Source: Spirosoma lacussanchae (GTDB lineage Bacteria > Bacteroidota > Bacteroidia > Cytophagales > Spirosomataceae). From it: a stretch of 64,000 nucleotides of DNA. Where the stretch lies: positions 1-64,000 of the forward strand of contig NZ_SWJG01000001.1 in the NCBI RefSeq assembly GCF_005870035.1. The letters are read 5' to 3'. Shown here piece by piece: positions 62,018-64,000 of the stretch (its first letter is position 1; the number at the start of each line of letters is the position of its first letter). Below the pieces are notes generated by a model. The model was not told the DNA's origin, ran no database searches, and saw only the letters and a program-made list of their open reading frames with translations. The position numbers and the translations under genes are program-made.

Positions 62018-62140
62018 ACAGACAGCGTTTAGCGAACTCTTAGATGCATAAAGACCAGTTCGTAATTTTCATACGCAGCAGGCTTCGTTTCCCGGCTACG
62101 TTTGCGCCGGTATCCCGGCCTGTTTGTTTCGCTTTTTGCC

Positions 62141-63298
62141 ATGACCATCGCCCCGCTTGACCTGATTTTACTGCTCGGCTCCGGACAGGGGTTTATCCTG
62201 TCCATTGTGCTCTGGACAAACCGGAAAGGAAACCGACTGTCGAACCGGTTGCTGGCGGTACTGATCGGTTTGCTGGCGCTGATGAGCCTGGCAGTTGGCA
62301 TACCGGTCGTTAACCGATGGATGAGCCTGGCCCTCGACCTGCTGCCCCTGATTATAGCCATGCCGCTGGGACCGCTCATCTTTTTTTATACCCGCTCCGT
62401 TCTCGACCCGGACTTTCGGCTCGGACCGGCTGAACGACCGCATTTTTATCCGGTTATCATCGATCTGGGCTCTCAGCTCATGGGCTGGACGTTTGTGTTG
62501 GGAGTCGTCGTCGGCTTGATTAGCCCGCAGGATGGCCCGGCCTGGGGCGATGTGATGGATGAGTATGAGGCTTATGCCGACATTCCACGCTGGATGTCGC
62601 TGACGGTTTATCTGGTCCTGACCCGCCGGTTGCTGGCCCGGCAGCCATCGGCCGCTGAGCTGTCAGAAGCCGGCCAGCAACGCCGGCGGTGGCTTCGGCA
62701 GTTTGTCCACGCGTTTCTGATTTTTCAGGCCATCTGGCTCGCGTTCATGGTACCCTATATCGTTCCTGGCTTACGGGCGCCCCTGCTGGACCGCTTTGGG
62801 TGGTACCCGATTTATATTCCTATCGCGGTGCTGATTTACTGGCTCGGGCTGCGGGGTTATCTGCAAAGTCGGGTAGAGGTGGCCGATCCTGTCGGTCGAA
62901 AGATCGTCGGTACAAGCCTGTCCGCCGAAGCGGTGGCGTCGGTGGTGACCGGCCTGACGCGGGCTATGGAGACCGACCGGCTTTTTCTGGACTCGCTGCT
63001 GTCGGTCGACAAGCTGGGTAAGCATCTGCAGCTGTCGCCCAAACTCATCTCTGCCGTGCTGAATCAGCATCTGCTGACTAACTTCAACAGTTATGTGAAC
63101 CGGTATCGGATCGAAGCCGTAAAACAACGATTGAGCGATCCGGGCAATGATTACCTGACCCTGACCGGTATTGCTTTCGAATGTGGCTTCAACTCCCAGG
63201 CCACCTTTCAGCGGACGTTTCGGCAACTGACAGGCCTGTCGCCAAAGGAATACCTCAGCCAGCTGGGCAAAACAGCACTCAAATCCGGATTTGAGTAG
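62141..63298 (+). CDS. AraC-family regulator with N-terminal membrane domain
   Basis: The 385-residue protein from ATG 62141 has six to seven N-terminal membrane helices and a C-terminal AraC double helix-turn-helix (LQLSPKLISAVLNQHLLTNFNSYVNRYRIEAVKQRL and LTGIAFECGFNSQATFQRTFRQLTGLSPKEYL). This layout, a membrane sensor joined to AraC DNA-binding domains, is common in Bacteroidota. It is divergent from the Nramp-like gene and followed by the S41 peptidase gene after 43 bp. A TTG at 62102 could extend it. Confidence 0.88.
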   Translation: MTIAPLDLILLLGSGQGFILSIVLWTNRKGNRLSNRLLAVLIGLLALMSLAVGIPVVNRWMSLALDLLPLIIAMPLGPLIFFYTRSVLDPDFRLGPAERPHFYPVIIDLGSQLMGWTFVLGVVVGLISPQDGPAWGDVMDEYEAYADIPRWMSLTVYLVLTRRLLARQPSAAELSEAGQQRRRWLRQFVHAFLIFQAIWLAFMVPYIVPGLRAPLLDRFGWYPIYIPIAVLIYWLGLRGYLQSRVEVADPVGRKIVGTSLSAEAVASVVTGLTRAMETDRLFLDSLLSVDKLGKHLQLSPKLISAVLNQHLLTNFNSYVNRYRIEAVKQRLSDPGNDYLTLTGIAFECGFNSQATFQRTFRQLTGLSPKEYLSQLGKTALKSGFE

Positions 63299-63341
63299 AC
63301 AGAAATGGCGGCTGTAGCGTGTTTTGGCCTAAAAACAAGCT

Positions 63342-64000
63342 ATGAAAGCCCTCGTCTGTCTGTTATTGCTGCTGCTGTCTGTCGACGGATACACCCAGAC
63401 TGATACGTTACAGAACCGGATGCTGTCGCCTGCGGATATGCAGGCCGATTTTCGGTATTTCCGTCAGCTGCTCGAAGAAACGCACCCCGGCCTGTACCGG
63501 TATACGCCCAAGCCGGTCATGCAGGCCCGACTGGACAGCATAGCCGAGTCGTTGAACCAACCCCTGTCGCTGTTCGGTTTTTACCGGATCATTTCGGGAC
63601 TCATAGCCGACATTCGGTGCGCGCATACCCATGCGCTGCCCACCCAGGAATGGCAAACGCTCTTTGCCCGGCGCTGGAAGACCCTGCCGTTTTTCATGTT
63701 TCCGATCGACGGTAAATCGTATGTTCTGTTCAACGGCACGGCCGATCAGCGCATTCGGCCCGGTTTCGAACTGCTCAGCATCAACGGACAACCCATCCGG
63801 GAGATCCAGCAGATCATGTACCGCTACCACTGGAGTGATGGCTACATCCAGACGTCTAGAGAGGCTTCGTTGCAGGGGCAGCTGTTTGCCTTGTTTTACT
63901 ACTGGTTCATTGGCCAGCCCGACGCGTATGCGCTTACGTTCAGAAGCCTGACCGGCGATACAATACGGGTCGAGGTACCCGCCGAACCATTTGCAACATC
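63342..64000 (+). CDS. S41-family peptidase-like protein, N-terminal part (cut by window end)
   Basis: The frame from ATG 63342 runs off the window. It starts with a signal peptide (KALVCLLLLLLSVDGYTQ) and continues MQADFRYFRQLLEETHPGLYRYTP and IADIRCAHTHALP, the N-terminal tri-helical region of Bacteroidota S41 peptidase-like proteins, then a PDZ-like FELLSINGQPIREI. The catalytic part is not in view. It may be cotranscribed with the AraC-type gene upstream. Confidence 0.8.
   Translation, partial: MKALVCLLLLLLSVDGYTQTDTLQNRMLSPADMQADFRYFRQLLEETHPGLYRYTPKPVMQARLDSIAESLNQPLSLFGFYRIISGLIADIRCAHTHALPTQEWQTLFARRWKTLPFFMFPIDGKSYVLFNGTADQRIRPGFELLSINGQPIREIQQIMYRYHWSDGYIQTSREASLQGQLFALFYYWFIGQPDAYALTFRSLTGDTIRVEVPAEPFAT

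Noticed and set aside
1-64000. CRISPR arrays and tRNA genes
   Set aside because: No regular direct repeats with spacers, and no cloverleaf with GGTTCGAATCC-like T-arm was found by eye in the intergenic regions; a covariance-model scan would settle the tRNAs.

Overview
The window looks like a chromosome segment of a Bacteroidota bacterium of the order Cytophagales, probably Spirosoma or a close relative. The reasons are lineage-typical families (DUF6702, DUF3667, a GH3-like enzyme beside mreBCD, a beta-helix protein with the HLPGIPSA tail), promoters of the Bacteroidota form TTTG/N19-21/TAnnTTTG, and the near absence of Shine-Dalgarno sites. The species is an inference. Base composition is moderately GC-rich, with AT-rich patches at about 11.9-13.4 kb and 28.8-31.1 kb that look acquired.

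Layout: 0-0.4 kb holds the end of an rRNA operon (23S 3' end, 5S, terminator). 0.5-19.4 kb is an almost wholly minus-strand branched-chain amino-acid region. Read in the direction of transcription it runs ilvD, a methyltransferase, ilvB, ilvN, ilvC, a low-GC insertion (DUF3667, small membrane protein), DUF4256, ilvA, a GxxExxY nuclease-like gene bounded by inverted repeats, an AraC regulator, a PepSY protein, then leuC, leuD, cimA, leuB and leuA. IlvA (threonine route) and CimA (pyruvate route) both feed isoleucine synthesis. LeuCD serves leucine and the citramalate route, and IlvBNCD serves valine and isoleucine. leuA has its own promoter and a leader that reads like a classical attenuator. 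A 23-nt palindrome-containing block at the 5' end of that leader recurs just ahead of ilvD.

19.6-32.6 kb carries a beta-helix surface protein, murQ and a convergent AGE epimerase, then a minus-strand block of lon, DUF6702, rseP and dxr. Immediately upstream of dxr, and overlapping it by 4 bp, is an AT-rich Septu-like defence pair (ptuA/ptuB) and a solitary MntA-like nucleotidyltransferase, followed by a GH3-family gene. 32.8-35.8 kb is mreB-mreC-mreD plus a free-methionine sulfoxide reductase. 35.9-43.9 kb is an export/redox cluster of planctomycete-like type (NHL propeller, DUF2231-cytochrome c-LRR protein, PSD1-type DUF1549/DUF1553 lipoprotein, DUF1501 protein), then an MscS channel.

45.1-46.4 kb is an IS110-family element with a frameshifted transposase. 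It sits inside a GAGACGC intergenic repeat, and its left end folds like a bridge RNA whose loops match both element boundaries. The remainder holds AIM24-like, gltX, RidA, DUF2064 and App1-like genes, a gluconate-dehydrogenase-type GMC pair, a Tat-exported TIM-barrel protein, a His-rich membrane pair, a lipoprotein, an SGNH hydrolase, a divergent Nramp-like transporter, a membrane AraC regulator, and the start of an S41 peptidase cut by the window end.

The strongest candidates for undescribed biology are the leuA attenuator with the shared leuA/ilvD motif, the IS110 guide-RNA signature, the inverted-repeat-bounded GxxExxY unit, and the coupling of the defence pair to the isoprenoid gene dxr.
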